A DNA stretch of 64,000 nt from DAOQAU01 sp964640325 (lineage in GTDB: Bacteria > Cyanobacteriota > Vampirovibrionia > Gastranaerophilales > Gastranaerophilaceae), in assembly GCA_964640325.1 (NCBI GenBank), contig CAZXID010000009.1, forward strand, positions 1 through 64,000. Reading direction: 5' to 3'. This document shows positions 7,634-16,332 of this stretch, one piece after another. The notes under the pieces are model-generated. The model made no database searches, was not told the DNA's origin, and saw nothing but the letters and a program-made list of their open reading frames with translations. The translations under genes were made by a program, and so were the position numbers. Position 1 is the stretch's first letter; every line of letters begins with the position of its first letter.

Positions 7634-9274
7634 TCAAACTTGCGCAATTACTTTTTCAAGTGCTTCAAGTGCATCCGCAGGGAGTTTGTCCAGTCCTGCT
7701 TTTTCGACTTCGCGCGATTTTACAAATTCAATTCTGTCTTTCATCCGTTTTATAAATTGGTCTTTGTATTGCGCATTGTCAAAATTTGCCTCAAATCCTT
7801 CCAGTTCAAGGATTTGAATATCAGAAAATTTGCCCCATTTTTTAAATTCGGCAATGCCTTCGACTATCGCCTCAATTATACCCAAAGTATGCTCGGGCTT
7901 AACTTTTTTGCCCATAAAATCGCCGGTATTTAGAATATAGCAGTCAACGCCATCTTCTATCAGCTGTTTAAACCTTGTGTAATCCATTTCAAGAGGGTAA
8001 ACCCTGAATGGGTTAGCATAAGGCTCTACTACCAAAGCGTTCGGGTCAACTCCGTCGGCTAATCTTTCGGCTGAAGTCCTTTTTGTGGCTAAGGTTGCGC
8101 CCATAGCAGAGCCCAAAGAAGCGCCCGATAATTTTATCACAGGCGGAATTGTAGAATCTTTCATAAGCCAGAAAATAGCATTAATGGGCTCATCCACTCT
8201 GTCAACGCGGTTTGGCGACCAGAGTTTTGATTTAACCGCCCTGCCGTTTCCGTTTCTGATGTCTTCGGTTATGGCATAAATTTTGCCGTCTTTGCCTTGT
8301 ATTGCTCCGTTATTTTGCTGGGTAATGATGTATTTGTTGTCCTCGCAGCCCATAGGATAATCCTGCGTTTTATCAAAGTATGCAGGCTCTAATGCAATGG
8401 AATATTTTTTGTCAACGTTTATTATAAAAGCATCATCGTGTAATACTGTAATATCATATTTATTATTGTGTTTGGCGTGTGTTATTGTGGATTTCCCAGA
8501 GCCAGAAAGCCCGAAAACCGCCGCCTGAAAAGATTTTTCTTTTAAATTATAGCGTTTCATTCCGCCATGACAAGATGCGTAGCCGTTTCTTGCGGCAGCT
8601 CCCCAGGCAAGAGTAAGTGTTCCTTTTTTGTGTTCTCCGAAATATCTCATCCCTAAAATCGCCGCACAATTGTGTTCGGGATCAAAAAAGGTCAGCCCGT
8701 AAGGAAAATCGGGATGAGTCCAGTCAGGGTCGGAAAAGACAAAAATGTCGCCATCATTTATTTCTCTTGAATTTTTGTACATTCTTGAATATTCGTTTGT
8801 GATGTATTGAAAATTAAGCATCCACGAATACATAACATTTTCAAAGCCTTCGGGTATAAGCAGGTGAGCTTTTACCATAAAATCTTTTTCCAAGCCGACC
8901 ACGACCTCGGTTTTATACATCAATCTGTCACGAACACAATAAACCGCTTCTCTTAAAATAGGCAAAAGCTGTGATAAATCACAATTTGGTTCGCCCACAA
9001 TTTTTCTTGCAGCCGCACATCTTCCAACGACTGTACCGTCGTTGAACAAAAGTTGGTTGGCACTTGGGGGAAGCCCCAATCTTTCGGGCTTATAAACAGG
9101 CATTCCGGTGAGTTCTATCGTTCCGGAAGAATTTTTGGCAAGAAGATAAGCTTCTTTTAAATCTTTTATTTCTTTAACGTTGTTTGCAAAAAAAGGTGCT
9201 GTTAAAGTTGCCCTTGCAGCTGATGTTATAGATTTTAATTCTTCTGAGTTTGCAAAAAATTCTATAGTGGACAT
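7634..9274 (-). CDS. pckA: Phosphoenolpyruvate carboxykinase (ATP)
   Basis: The protein is an ATP-type PEP carboxykinase, which interconverts oxaloacetate + ATP and PEP + CO2 + ADP. In fermenters it often runs in the PEP-carboxylating direction. The P-loop GLSGSGKST, the following LHDDAFII (metal-binding Asp pair), LEPAYFDKT and GCEDNKYIITQQNNGAI identify the family, although the sequence is divergent from the E. coli type. The start is placed at 9274 (MSTIEFF), six nucleotides after AAGGAG. An upstream in-frame ATG at 9322 has no ribosome site. The length is then 546 residues. The gene is divergent from nadB and lies upstream of gpmI on the same strand. Confidence 0.93.
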   Translation of the reverse strand: MSTIEFFANSEELKSITSAARATLTAPFFANNVKEIKDLKEAYLLAKNSSGTIELTGMPVYKPERLGLPPSANQLLFNDGTVVGRCAAARKIVGEPNCDLSQLLPILREAVYCVRDRLMYKTEVVVGLEKDFMVKAHLLIPEGFENVMYSWMLNFQYITNEYSRMYKNSREINDGDIFVFSDPDWTHPDFPYGLTFFDPEHNCAAILGMRYFGEHKKGTLTLAWGAAARNGYASCHGGMKRYNLKEKSFQAAVFGLSGSGKSTITHAKHNNKYDITVLHDDAFIINVDKKYSIALEPAYFDKTQDYPMGCEDNKYIITQQNNGAIQGKDGKIYAITEDIRNGNGRAVKSKLWSPNRVDRVDEPINAIFWLMKDSTIPPVIKLSGASLGSAMGATLATKRTSAERLADGVDPNALVVEPYANPFRVYPLEMDYTRFKQLIEDGVDCYILNTGDFMGKKVKPEHTLGIIEAIVEGIAEFKKWGKFSDIQILELEGFEANFDNAQYKDQFIKRMKDRIEFVKSREVEKAGLDKLPADALEALEKVIAQV

Positions 9275-9403
9275 TGAATTCTCCTTGAATGTTAAACTAT
9301 GGGTTAATTTTACTTCAAACAAAGTTCTTTGTAAAAAATTAGCCTTTTGCGCTAGAAATTTTTTTTTGTTTATTTTAAAATATCGTGGATAGGATATGTG
9401 ATT

Positions 9404-11020
9404 ATGAAGTATTCAAAATATTCAGTTGCAATAATAGGAAGCGGAATCGCAGGACTTTATGCGGCTTTGAAGATTTCTCAAAAATGCAATTTACCCGACG
9501 GCTTGCTTTTGATTACAAAATCAAAGCTGGGCGAAAGCAATTCACGCTACGCTCAGGGCGGAATTGTCGCGGTCTTGAAAGAAAATAAAAAGGACTCCCC
9601 CACCCTTCACATAAGCGATACAATCAAGGCGGGCGCGGGGCTAAGTGAGCTTGGAATAACAAGATTTATCTCTGAGAATTCAGATGAAGTTATAAAAGAT
9701 TTAATTTCTTTCGGAGTCGAGTTTGACAAAAACGGAAACGATAATTATTATTTTACCCTTGAAGCCGCGCACAGTGTAAATAGAATTCTACACTCAGGCG
9801 GAGATGCAACGGGCAAAAGCATTGAAAAAGCCCTTTGCCAAAAAGTTTTGGAAAATCCCAATATTGAAGTCTATGAACAAACGCTGGCGGTAGAACTTCT
9901 TGTAGATTCCGACAGTGAATGTAAAGGCTTTGTCGCATATAACGATTTGACAAAAGAGTACGAGGCGGTTTATTCATCTGCTGTAATTCTTGCATCAGGC
10001 GGGCTCGGACAGCTTTATAAGCACACGACAAACCCCACTGTTGCAACCGGCGACGGAATAGCACTTGCCTATAATGCCGGAGCGATAATTCAGGATATGG
10101 AATTTGTTCAGTTCCATCCGACAGCACTTGCACTTGACACAGGCAAAAACAGGTTTTTAATATCCGAAGCCGTCAGAGGCGAAGGAGCAAAGCTTGTTGA
10201 CAAAAACGGGCATGAATTTATGCAAAAATACCACGGGCAAAAAGAACTTGCCCCGAGAGATATTGTAACAAGGGCTATTTTTAACGAAATGAACAAAACC
10301 AATTCGGATTGTGTTTATTTGAATTCAACTCATTTGTCAAAAGAAAAGCTTCAAAAGCGTTTCCCCAATATTACAAGAATTTGTGAGGAAAACGGAATAG
10401 ATATTTCAAAAGATTTAATTCCCGTAGCACCTGCGGCTCACTATTCAATGGGCGGAGTTAAAACCAATGTCGAGGCAAGGACTTCTATCAGAGGGCTTTA
10501 TGCCATAGGAGAAACCGCTTCAACAGGACTTCATGGGGCAAACAGACTTGCGAGCAATTCACTTCTTGAGTGTGTGGTTTGTGCTTATGAACTTGCCGAT
10601 TACCTGCAGGAAATAAAATTAAATCCGCCGAAACAAATTGATGAAAACTTAAAAAAATCAATAGATAAATACTCTAAAGATGTTGATTTTGAAGAAATTA
10701 ATGTGGAATTTCTCAAATCAAAACTCCAAAATTTGATGTGGGATTATGTAGGAATTTTGCGTGATGAAAAATCTTTGACGCAAGCAAATGACAAGCTTCA
10801 AGCACTAAAATCCGAATTTAAAATTATCGACAAATGTTTAAGCAAGGAAGAATACGAACTTAAAAATATGTTGGTTGTCGCACAATTAATAATAGATTCT
10901 GCGCTTAAAAGAAAAGAATCAAGAGGGGCACATTTTAGAAAAGATTATCCGCAAACAAAAGAATCCGTTGAACACAACTGTATGATAAAAGGAGAAAAAG
11001 GGCTTGTTTTTGTTTCATGA
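9404..11020 (+). CDS. nadB: L-aspartate oxidase
   Basis: This flavoprotein oxidises L-aspartate to iminoaspartate, the first step of bacterial de novo NAD synthesis. In anaerobes fumarate is the usual electron acceptor. The N-terminal VAIIGSGIAGLYAAL is the FAD-binding GxGxxG, and SRYAQGG, HTTNPTVATGDGIALAYNAGA, FVQFHPTAL, the active-site LAPRDIVTRAI region and GLYAIGETASTGLHGANRLASNSLLE are typical of the succinate dehydrogenase/NadB flavoprotein family. Start ATG at 9404 is nine nucleotides after AGGA. A GTG two codons earlier is too close to it. The reading frame overlaps nadC by 17 nt. nadA is not in the window. Confidence 0.95.
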   Translation: MKYSKYSVAIIGSGIAGLYAALKISQKCNLPDGLLLITKSKLGESNSRYAQGGIVAVLKENKKDSPTLHISDTIKAGAGLSELGITRFISENSDEVIKDLISFGVEFDKNGNDNYYFTLEAAHSVNRILHSGGDATGKSIEKALCQKVLENPNIEVYEQTLAVELLVDSDSECKGFVAYNDLTKEYEAVYSSAVILASGGLGQLYKHTTNPTVATGDGIALAYNAGAIIQDMEFVQFHPTALALDTGKNRFLISEAVRGEGAKLVDKNGHEFMQKYHGQKELAPRDIVTRAIFNEMNKTNSDCVYLNSTHLSKEKLQKRFPNITRICEENGIDISKDLIPVAPAAHYSMGGVKTNVEARTSIRGLYAIGETASTGLHGANRLASNSLLECVVCAYELADYLQEIKLNPPKQIDENLKKSIDKYSKDVDFEEINVEFLKSKLQNLMWDYVGILRDEKSLTQANDKLQALKSEFKIIDKCLSKEEYELKNMLVVAQLIIDSALKRKESRGAHFRKDYPQTKESVEHNCMIKGEKGLVFVS

Positions 11021-11840
11021 TTTTTTAATAGAAAAACACATTAAAGCAGCACTTGAAGAAGATATCGGCTTTGGCGATATTACAACAGATTTTATCGCGG
11101 ATGAAAAAGATATTTTAAAAGGTTCTCTAAATTCAAGACAGGACGGAGTTTTGTGCGGATGCAAAGTCTTTGAAAAAGTTTTTAAAGTGCTTTGTGATGA
11201 AGTTGAGATAAAATTTTATTTTAAAGACGGCGATTTTATCGCCTCAGGCGATAAAATCGCCGATGTAAAAGGTCCTGCAAGAGCCATCTTAACAGGCGAA
11301 AGAACAGCATTGAATTATATTCAACGGATGAGCGGAATTGCAACCGAAACAAAGAAATATCAAGATGCAATCGGAAAATATTCTGCAAAAATAGTTGATA
11401 CCAGAAAAACAACTCCCGGCTTTAGAATGTTTGAAAAATATGCCGTAAAAATAGGAGGCGGAGCCCTGCACAGGTTTAATTTATCGGATTGTGCGATGAT
11501 TAAGGACAATCACATCAAGCTTGCAGGTTCTATCACAAAAGCGGTGGAAAAATTAAAACAAAATATTTCTCACGCACACAAAATTGAGGTCGAATGTGAC
11601 ACTTTAGAGCAGGTAAAAGAGGCGTTGGCTTGCAATGCTGATATAATAATGTTAGACAACATGGGCCTTGAAGACATGAAAAAAGCCTGTGGATTAATAA
11701 ATAAAAAAGCAATAGTGGAAGCAAGCGGAGGTGTTACCTTGCAAACTGTTAAAGAAATTGCCTCAACGGGAGTTGATATAATTTCATCAAGTGCAATAGT
11801 AGCAAAGGCAGATACATTAGATTTAGGGCTTGATATTTAG
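11004..11840 (+). CDS. nadC: Nicotinate-nucleotide pyrophosphorylase (quinolinate phosphoribosyltransferase)
   Basis: The enzyme converts quinolinate and PRPP to nicotinate mononucleotide. The 278-residue sequence carries EEDIGFGDITTDF near the start, the substrate-binding DTRKTTPGFRMFEKYAVKIG stretch, HRFNLSDCAMIKDNHI, EVECDTLEQ, IMLDNM and VEASGGV, all standard for QPRTase. Translation starts at a TTG at 11004, nine nucleotides after GGAG inside the end of nadB, so the two genes are translationally linked. A 35-bp palindrome is embedded at 11228-11262 (residues about 76-87) without adding residues relative to the family pattern. Confidence 0.95.
   Translation: MFLFHDFLIEKHIKAALEEDIGFGDITTDFIADEKDILKGSLNSRQDGVLCGCKVFEKVFKVLCDEVEIKFYFKDGDFIASGDKIADVKGPARAILTGERTALNYIQRMSGIATETKKYQDAIGKYSAKIVDTRKTTPGFRMFEKYAVKIGGGALHRFNLSDCAMIKDNHIKLAGSITKAVEKLKQNISHAHKIEVECDTLEQVKEALACNADIIMLDNMGLEDMKKACGLINKKAIVEASGGVTLQTVKEIASTGVDIISSSAIVAKADTLDLGLDI
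11228..11262. repeat. Perfect palindrome inside nadC
   Basis: Two 16-bp arms (11228-11243 and 11247-11262) are exact reverse complements around a TCA loop. The core GGCGATTTTATCGCC resembles the palindrome in ribD at 47940. The region encodes DGDFIASGDKIAD in a conserved part of the enzyme. Confidence 0.85.
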
Positions 11841-11866
11841 TTGGGCAAATGGGTGGTAAAGCTTTT

Positions 11867-13207
11867 TTATTCTTCTTTCTCGATTTCTTGAGTTTCTTTG
11901 GGAATTTTTTTGACTATAACAAGTTTGGTTATTCTTGCGCCGTCAATTTCCTGGACACTAAATTCTAAATCTTTAATTTGAACACAGTCATTAATTTGGG
12001 CTATTCTGCCAAGTTCTTTCAACACCAAGCCCCCGATTGTGTCAACGTCTTCGTCAACAAGTTCGATTTCAAAAAATTCTGCTATTTCATCTATTCTCAT
12101 CATTGCATTTGCAATGTAGGTATTTGGTGAAATTTCTTTTATATCGGCTTCTTCTTCGTCAAATTCGTCTTGAACATCGCCGAAAATTTCTTCAAGGACG
12201 TCTTCTAATGTTATAAGCCCCGAGGTGCCTCCAAATTCGTCAATAACAATTGCCATCTGACTTTTGCGTTTCTTAAATTCGCGAAGAAGATTATCCATAG
12301 TTATTGTTTCAGGCACTAGTAAGACAGGCCTCAAAAGTTTTTGAAGCGAAAATTCTTCTTTTCTCAAAGAAATACCGTACAAATCTTTGACGTGCAAAAT
12401 CCCGGAAATATGGTCAAGATTTTCTTCATAAACCGGATACCTTGTGTATTGCATTTCTTCGGTGAGCGCATTTAATTCATCAAAAGTAATATCGGAAGAA
12501 ATGCATGCCATATCTGTTCTTGGAACCATAACTTGCTTTGCTGTTAAATCGGAGAATTTGAAAACATTCTGAAGCATTTCACGCTCAGTTTCATTCAAAA
12601 CCCCTTCGTTATAACTTGCATTTATCAACATATTCAATTCTTCGATAGAATGGGCAAGATGTGAAGCAGGTGAAGTGTTTATTTTAAAAAGTTTTAAAAG
12701 GAAATTTCCCAACCCGTTGAGCATAAAAATAAACGGGCTGAAAAGTTTTGTTATAATTTTCATCGGCATAGCAATAATTAAAGATACTTTTTCCGGATAT
12801 TGAAGTGCAATTGACTTTGGCATCAATTCACCTATTACAACGTGCATCACTGTAATTAAAGAAAAAGCAATTGCAACAGAAATCGAATGAGCAGCTACAA
12901 GCTGATAATTTTGGGGCAAAAAATCGAATAATGGCTCAATTATCCTGACTAAAGTAGCTTCTCCCACCCATCCTAAACCGATACTGGAGATTGTAATTCC
13001 TAACTGCACTGCTGCAATAAATCTGTCCAAATCTTTAAGTGCTTCAAGCGCTATTTTTGCGCTGAAGTTGCCTTCTTTAGTAAGCTGTGCGATTCTTGTT
13101 TTTCTAACGCTTACGATTGCAAATTCTGACGCAACAAAAAACCCGTTTGCAAAAAGCAAAATTGCTATTACAAACAAATTAAACAATATCGTGCCTATTT
13201 CGTCCAT
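11867..13207 (-). CDS. CNNM/CorC (HlyC/TlyC) family CBS-domain transporter
   Basis: The 446-residue membrane protein belongs to the family annotated as hemolysin-like or CorC/CNNM magnesium transporters. An N-terminal CNNM domain has about four hydrophobic segments (residues 8-30, 60-80, 98-125 and 140-165). A CBS pair follows at about 210-335 (VPRTDMACIS and DEFGGTSGLITLEDVLEEIFGDVQDE). A C-terminal CorC_HlyC domain is at about 350-430, including DTIGGLVL. The likely role is Mg2+ or cation export, or resistance. The true substrate cannot be read from the sequence. Start ATG follows AAGGATAATTA. It is divergent from the RqcP-like gene, and the promoters interlock. Confidence 0.9.
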   Translation of the reverse strand: MDEIGTILFNLFVIAILLFANGFFVASEFAIVSVRKTRIAQLTKEGNFSAKIALEALKDLDRFIAAVQLGITISSIGLGWVGEATLVRIIEPLFDFLPQNYQLVAAHSISVAIAFSLITVMHVVIGELMPKSIALQYPEKVSLIIAMPMKIITKLFSPFIFMLNGLGNFLLKLFKINTSPASHLAHSIEELNMLINASYNEGVLNETEREMLQNVFKFSDLTAKQVMVPRTDMACISSDITFDELNALTEEMQYTRYPVYEENLDHISGILHVKDLYGISLRKEEFSLQKLLRPVLLVPETITMDNLLREFKKRKSQMAIVIDEFGGTSGLITLEDVLEEIFGDVQDEFDEEEADIKEISPNTYIANAMMRIDEIAEFFEIELVDEDVDTIGGLVLKELGRIAQINDCVQIKDLEFSVQEIDGARITKLVIVKKIPKETQEIEKEE

Positions 13208-13250
13208 TAATTATCCTTAGTCTGAAATTTTCAAAATTACATTCAAGTTT

Positions 13251-13289
13251 ATTATAATATTGTAAAGCAAAATTTGCAACTTTTATATT
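13251..13289. promoter_or_regulatory. Interlocked divergent promoters (CorC-like / RqcP-like)
   Basis: Minus strand: TTGCAA (13274-13279), 17-bp spacer, TATAAT (13251-13256). Plus strand: TTGTAA (13260-13265), 18-bp spacer, TATATT (13284-13289). The two elements overlap, so RNA polymerase could occupy only one at a time. Confidence 0.6.
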
Positions 13290-13315
13290 AAAATAGTAGT
13301 AAAAAGGGTCAAATT

Positions 13316-13564
13316 ATGAGACTAGATAAATTTTTAAAAGTATCAAGGTTAATAAAGCGAAGAACAGTTGCAAACGAAATTTCCGACAAAGGACGAATTT
13401 GTGTTAATGGAAATCAGGCAAAGCCTTCCAAAATACTAAAAGAAGGCGACATTATAGAAATTAAAAATCCGCAAGTAAAAGTAAGAGTCTTAAAAATCCC
13501 GCAAGGAAATGTAAACATACAGGAAGCCCCGCTACTTTATGAGGTTATGCCTTATCAAACGTAA
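13316..13564 (+). CDS. RqcP-like S4-domain RNA-binding protein
   Basis: The 82-residue protein is essentially one S4 RNA-binding domain (residues 1-60: MRLDKFLKVSRLIKRR, then GRICVNGNQAKPSKILKEGDIIEI). Length and sequence match YabO/RqcP, which works with RqcH in alanine tailing and ribosome quality control of stalled 50S-nascent chain complexes. Heat-shock protein 15 is the related alternative, but that family usually has a longer basic tail. Start ATG follows AAAAAGGG. It is a single-gene unit read divergently from the CorC-like gene. No RqcH gene is in the window. Confidence 0.85.
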   Translation: MRLDKFLKVSRLIKRRTVANEISDKGRICVNGNQAKPSKILKEGDIIEIKNPQVKVRVLKIPQGNVNIQEAPLLYEVMPYQT

Positions 13565-13574
13565 TTGTTATCCT

Positions 13575-13690
13575 TTTTGTCGTTGCAAGGGGGTAAATGT
13601 TTATCCAACCCATTTCCACCTCCCACATCGTTGCGAGGAAACGGTGAGCCTGTCCTGAACCTGTTTCAGAAACGAAACAATCTAAAAAAC
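13575..13690. repeat. Composite dispersed repeat (TTGCGAGG / TCCTGAACCTG types)
   Basis: This non-coding stretch contains GTCGTTGCAAGGGG, then CGTTGCGAGGAAAC with a partner AAACGAAACAATCT. Between these lies TGTCCTGAACCTGTTTCAG, which matches half of the palindromic repeat found in and near mutL and at 53.7 kb. It looks like one repeat nested in another. A TTGCGAGG piece also occurs at about 6012-6033. Confidence 0.5.
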
Positions 13691-13704
13691 TACGGATTAA
13701 TAAA

Positions 13705-13733
13705 TTGACTTTCCTCGGGGGGGGGGGTATAAT
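13705..13733 (+). promoter_or_regulatory. Promoter with an 11-G spacer tract (candidate phase-variable switch)
   Basis: TTGACT (13705-13710) and a perfect TATAAT (13728-13733) are separated by exactly 17 bp: TTCCTC followed by eleven G (13717-13727). Gain or loss of one or two G by strand slippage would move the spacer away from its optimum. The pilin-like gene starts at 13767. Confidence 0.75.
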
Positions 13734-13766
13734 TGTTATGGCTTTGAAAAAATTATTGGAGTTATT

Positions 13767-14516
13767 ATGAGAAAAGAAAAGGGTTTTACCGGATTCACCT
13801 TAGCAGAGGTTTTGATAACTCTTACAATTATAGGGGTTGTGGCGGCTTTGACCATCCCAAATTTGATTGCCAGTTACCAAAAACAGCAGTATGTGACGCA
13901 ATTAAAAAAGGTTTATACGGAACTTTCTCAAGCTTTAAAGCTCATGATGGCAGATGAAGGGATTAATAAACTTACTTTGTCGGATACTTTGTATTGCGAT
14001 TATGAAAACGGCTGTGATTATAATGAGGCTTTGCAGCGAGCAGGGAATGATTTTTTGAAAAAATATTTTAAAGTTATAAAAGATTGTGGAACAGAATCCC
14101 CAAGTCCATGTTTTGCATCCAAATATAATACAATTAATGGAAACGAAGGATCTGTTACACCTTATGGTTATAGTGTAATAAATGTAGGTGGGGCTAGCAT
14201 TTCTATATTTCCGACACAAAAACAATATTCAGGAACCATCCATGTGGATATAAATGGTTTAAACCCTCCTAATATTTACGGAAGGGATCTTTTTACGATG
14301 GCTTTTTTCTATGACGGTTCAATTGATGAATTTGGAATAAATCCCCAATGTAGAAAAGGGGAAATATCAGTTAACGGCTTGGGGTGGCTTTGCAATGGAA
14401 GGGGTAACAATGCTTATGAAGCTCGTGAGAGTATGTTTGAAGAATATTGCAATCACCAAGGCTACGGCTCATGTTTTGGTAAAATCTTAAACGATAATTG
14501 GAAAATGGATTATTAA
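13767..14516 (+). CDS. Type IV pilin-like / pseudopilin protein
   Basis: The 249-residue protein carries a class III (type IV prepilin) signal: a short basic leader, cleavage expected after Gly9, mature N-terminus FTLAE with Glu at +5, then a hydrophobic helix (VLITLTIIGVVAALTIPNLI). A coiled stretch follows (YQKQQYVTQLKKVYTELSQALKLM), and then a cysteine-containing C-terminal domain ending GKILNDNWKMDY. It would be processed by a prepilin peptidase and built into a pilus or type II-like pseudopilus. Neither machine is in the window. GGAG lies five nucleotides before the ATG. Expression is driven by the promoter with an 11-G spacer. A decayed relative lies at 49273-49974. Confidence 0.88.
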   Translation: MRKEKGFTGFTLAEVLITLTIIGVVAALTIPNLIASYQKQQYVTQLKKVYTELSQALKLMMADEGINKLTLSDTLYCDYENGCDYNEALQRAGNDFLKKYFKVIKDCGTESPSPCFASKYNTINGNEGSVTPYGYSVINVGGASISIFPTQKQYSGTIHVDINGLNPPNIYGRDLFTMAFFYDGSIDEFGINPQCRKGEISVNGLGWLCNGRGNNAYEARESMFEEYCNHQGYGSCFGKILNDNWKMDY

Positions 14517-14518
14517 AA

Positions 14519-15202
14519 TTATAAAACCTGCAAATATTTGTGAACCTGCGGAATAACACGCACATTCGGGTATTTTGTCAAAAATTTATCAAAAACTTCA
14601 ATAATTTTTTCTCCCGAAACGCTCAATTCGTAATCTTGCGTTTTGGGCTGTAAAATCAGCGGCAGTTTATATTTTTCCGCAAGTTTGATGCAGTGCATAA
14701 TTTCATCGTCTAAAATATTTTCATCAAAAACTATTTTTGCAAAAACTTCTTTGTTATACCCTCGCAAAACTTTGAAAAACTCATCATGAAGCGCAAAGGA
14801 TTTTTCCACACCGGATGCACTTGGAAGTTTAATATCGGCTGAAATTATGTCAACCATATCAATGATTTTTGGAATTTGAGTGTTTAGGGTAGAATTTGTT
14901 TCGAGGTAAATTTTATTATTAATTAAAGGCAAAAATTCTTTTAAAAAATCCGCCCAAAGCAACGGCTCGCCCCCTGTCAGAGAAACGGAGTGGATGCTTT
15001 TTAAATCAAACTGTTCTATGTGCTTGGCAAGCTGCTCGGGTGTGTAGTCAGGGAATTTGCCTCGGCAGTCTTCTTCATCAGTATCACAAAAATTACAGTT
15101 TAAGTTGCAGCCGCTAAATCTTATAAAAAGCTGTTTTACGCCTACATAAGGGCCTTCTCCCTGAATTGATGCAAATATTTCTTTTATTTTAGCTGTTTCC
15201 AT
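14519..15202 (-). CDS. queE: 7-carboxy-7-deazaguanine synthase (radical SAM)
   Basis: QueE converts 6-carboxytetrahydropterin to 7-carboxy-7-deazaguanine, on the path to queuosine. The N-terminal FASIQGEGPYVG is the family signature. CNLNCNFCD is the radical SAM cluster loop in QueE spacing (Cx3Cx2C-like), and SLTGGEPLLW is the SAM-binding GGEP motif. At 227 residues the length is normal. It converges with the pilin gene (2-bp gap) and overlaps the upstream DnaJ-like gene by 14 nt, so the two are probably co-transcribed. No queC or queD is present here. Confidence 0.92.
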   Translation of the reverse strand: METAKIKEIFASIQGEGPYVGVKQLFIRFSGCNLNCNFCDTDEEDCRGKFPDYTPEQLAKHIEQFDLKSIHSVSLTGGEPLLWADFLKEFLPLINNKIYLETNSTLNTQIPKIIDMVDIISADIKLPSASGVEKSFALHDEFFKVLRGYNKEVFAKIVFDENILDDEIMHCIKLAEKYKLPLILQPKTQDYELSVSGEKIIEVFDKFLTKYPNVRVIPQVHKYLQVL

Positions 15203-16229
15203 TGAATAAATTCTCTCTAATGTCTTTTTTTGAAAGATTTTTTAATTCTTCATAAAGCTCTTTTTCTTTTTGTGAAAGGTCTTTGGAAATTTCAATATTG
15301 ACTGTGACAATCATATCTCCGTATTTTCCGTCATTTCCTTTCAAACCCTGTCCTGACAATCTGAATTTTTGCCCTGAACTTGTGTTTGGCATGATTTTCA
15401 TCAAAACATTGCCTTCTATGGTCGGAATATTTATTGACGCGCCTAAAACGGCTTCACTCGGTGTTATAGGGATTGCACAGAGAATATTCAAACCTTCAAA
15501 CTTAAAAATGTCGCTGTTTTCAATTTTTATTTTTAAATAAAGATCACCGTTCTTGCCTCCATTGTAACCTTTATTGCCTTCGTTTGCAATCCTTATTTTA
15601 GAGCCGTTTTTGACATTTGGCGGAATTTTCACACTGAGTTTTTTGTAAACGGATTGTTCGCCCGCTCCGTTGCAAAGCGGACATTTTGTTCCGTTGATGA
15701 ATTTTCTGCCTTCGCAGTTAGGGCATTTTTGGGTATGAAGAATATTTATTTTTCTTGTTGTCCCTCTTATTGCTTCGGATAAGGTTATTGAAACATCTGT
15801 CAGCACATCACTTCCTTTTTCGGGATAGGTTTGTTTCTGTTCAAAGTTTTTCTTTCCGGTTGTTTTTTTAAAGCCTTCCAGAATATCATTGAAAATATTT
15901 GAAAACTCGGGCTCTTCTTTTTGAGTTTTTTCTTCAAAATTTTGGCTCTGCTTATAAGCTTTGTTCGCCTGCTTGCGCTTAGCTTCTGTTTCGTCGTTTT
16001 TGTAAAATCCTCTGAGGAGGTCGTAATTTTTTTTCTTTTCGTCATCGGAGAGAATTTCGTAAGCTTCGGTTATTTCTTTAAATTTTCTTATACAGGCGGC
16101 ATTTCCTGAATTAACGTCAGGGTGATATTTTCGGGCAAGTTTTCTGTAAGCCGATTTTATCACCACGGGGCTTGCCTCGGGCAAAATTTCCAAAATATCA
16201 TACAAATTTTTTTCTGATGAGACCACCAA
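15189..16229 (-). CDS. DnaJ-like co-chaperone with a reduced zinc finger
   Basis: The 346-residue J-protein has a J domain at residues 8-72 with HPD in KYHPDVNSG. A low-complexity linker follows, then a reduced zinc centre (CPNCEGRKFINGTKCPLCNGAG) and two beta-sandwich substrate-binding domains (about 190-330, including GDLYLKIKI and GQGLKGNDGKYGDMIVTV). Canonical DnaJ has four CxxCxGxG repeats, whereas only two are present here, so it is not a standard DnaJ. The start is a TTG (16229) behind GAGGTG, and a GTG follows immediately. It should stimulate the ATPase of DnaK, which is not in the window. It overlaps queE. Confidence 0.85.
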   Translation of the reverse strand: MVVSSEKNLYDILEILPEASPVVIKSAYRKLARKYHPDVNSGNAACIRKFKEITEAYEILSDDEKKKNYDLLRGFYKNDETEAKRKQANKAYKQSQNFEEKTQKEEPEFSNIFNDILEGFKKTTGKKNFEQKQTYPEKGSDVLTDVSITLSEAIRGTTRKINILHTQKCPNCEGRKFINGTKCPLCNGAGEQSVYKKLSVKIPPNVKNGSKIRIANEGNKGYNGGKNGDLYLKIKIENSDIFKFEGLNILCAIPITPSEAVLGASINIPTIEGNVLMKIMPNTSSGQKFRLSGQGLKGNDGKYGDMIVTVNIEISKDLSQKEKELYEELKNLSKKDIRENLFNGNS

Positions 16230-16257
16230 AATTCACCTCAAAATCTCTGTTGAAAAG

Positions 16258-16313
16258 GGACTATTAATTTATTATCAATTATTTAATGAAAAATTTAAAA
16301 ATTTCAATAGTCC
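16258..16313 (-). terminator. Possible AT-rich stem between mntP and the DnaJ-like gene
   Basis: GGACTATT (16258-16265) pairs with AATAGTCC (16306-16313). The 40-nt AT-rich interior can fold further. The minus-strand product ends CCCTTTTC. It may be a weak terminator or an attenuator between the two genes. Confidence 0.3.
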
Positions 16314-16332
16314 TTTGATATTAATTTCTCGG

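Noticed and set aside
12735..12760. TTGTTATAATTTT as a promoter
   Set aside because: It lies well inside the CorC-like coding region with no gene start nearby.
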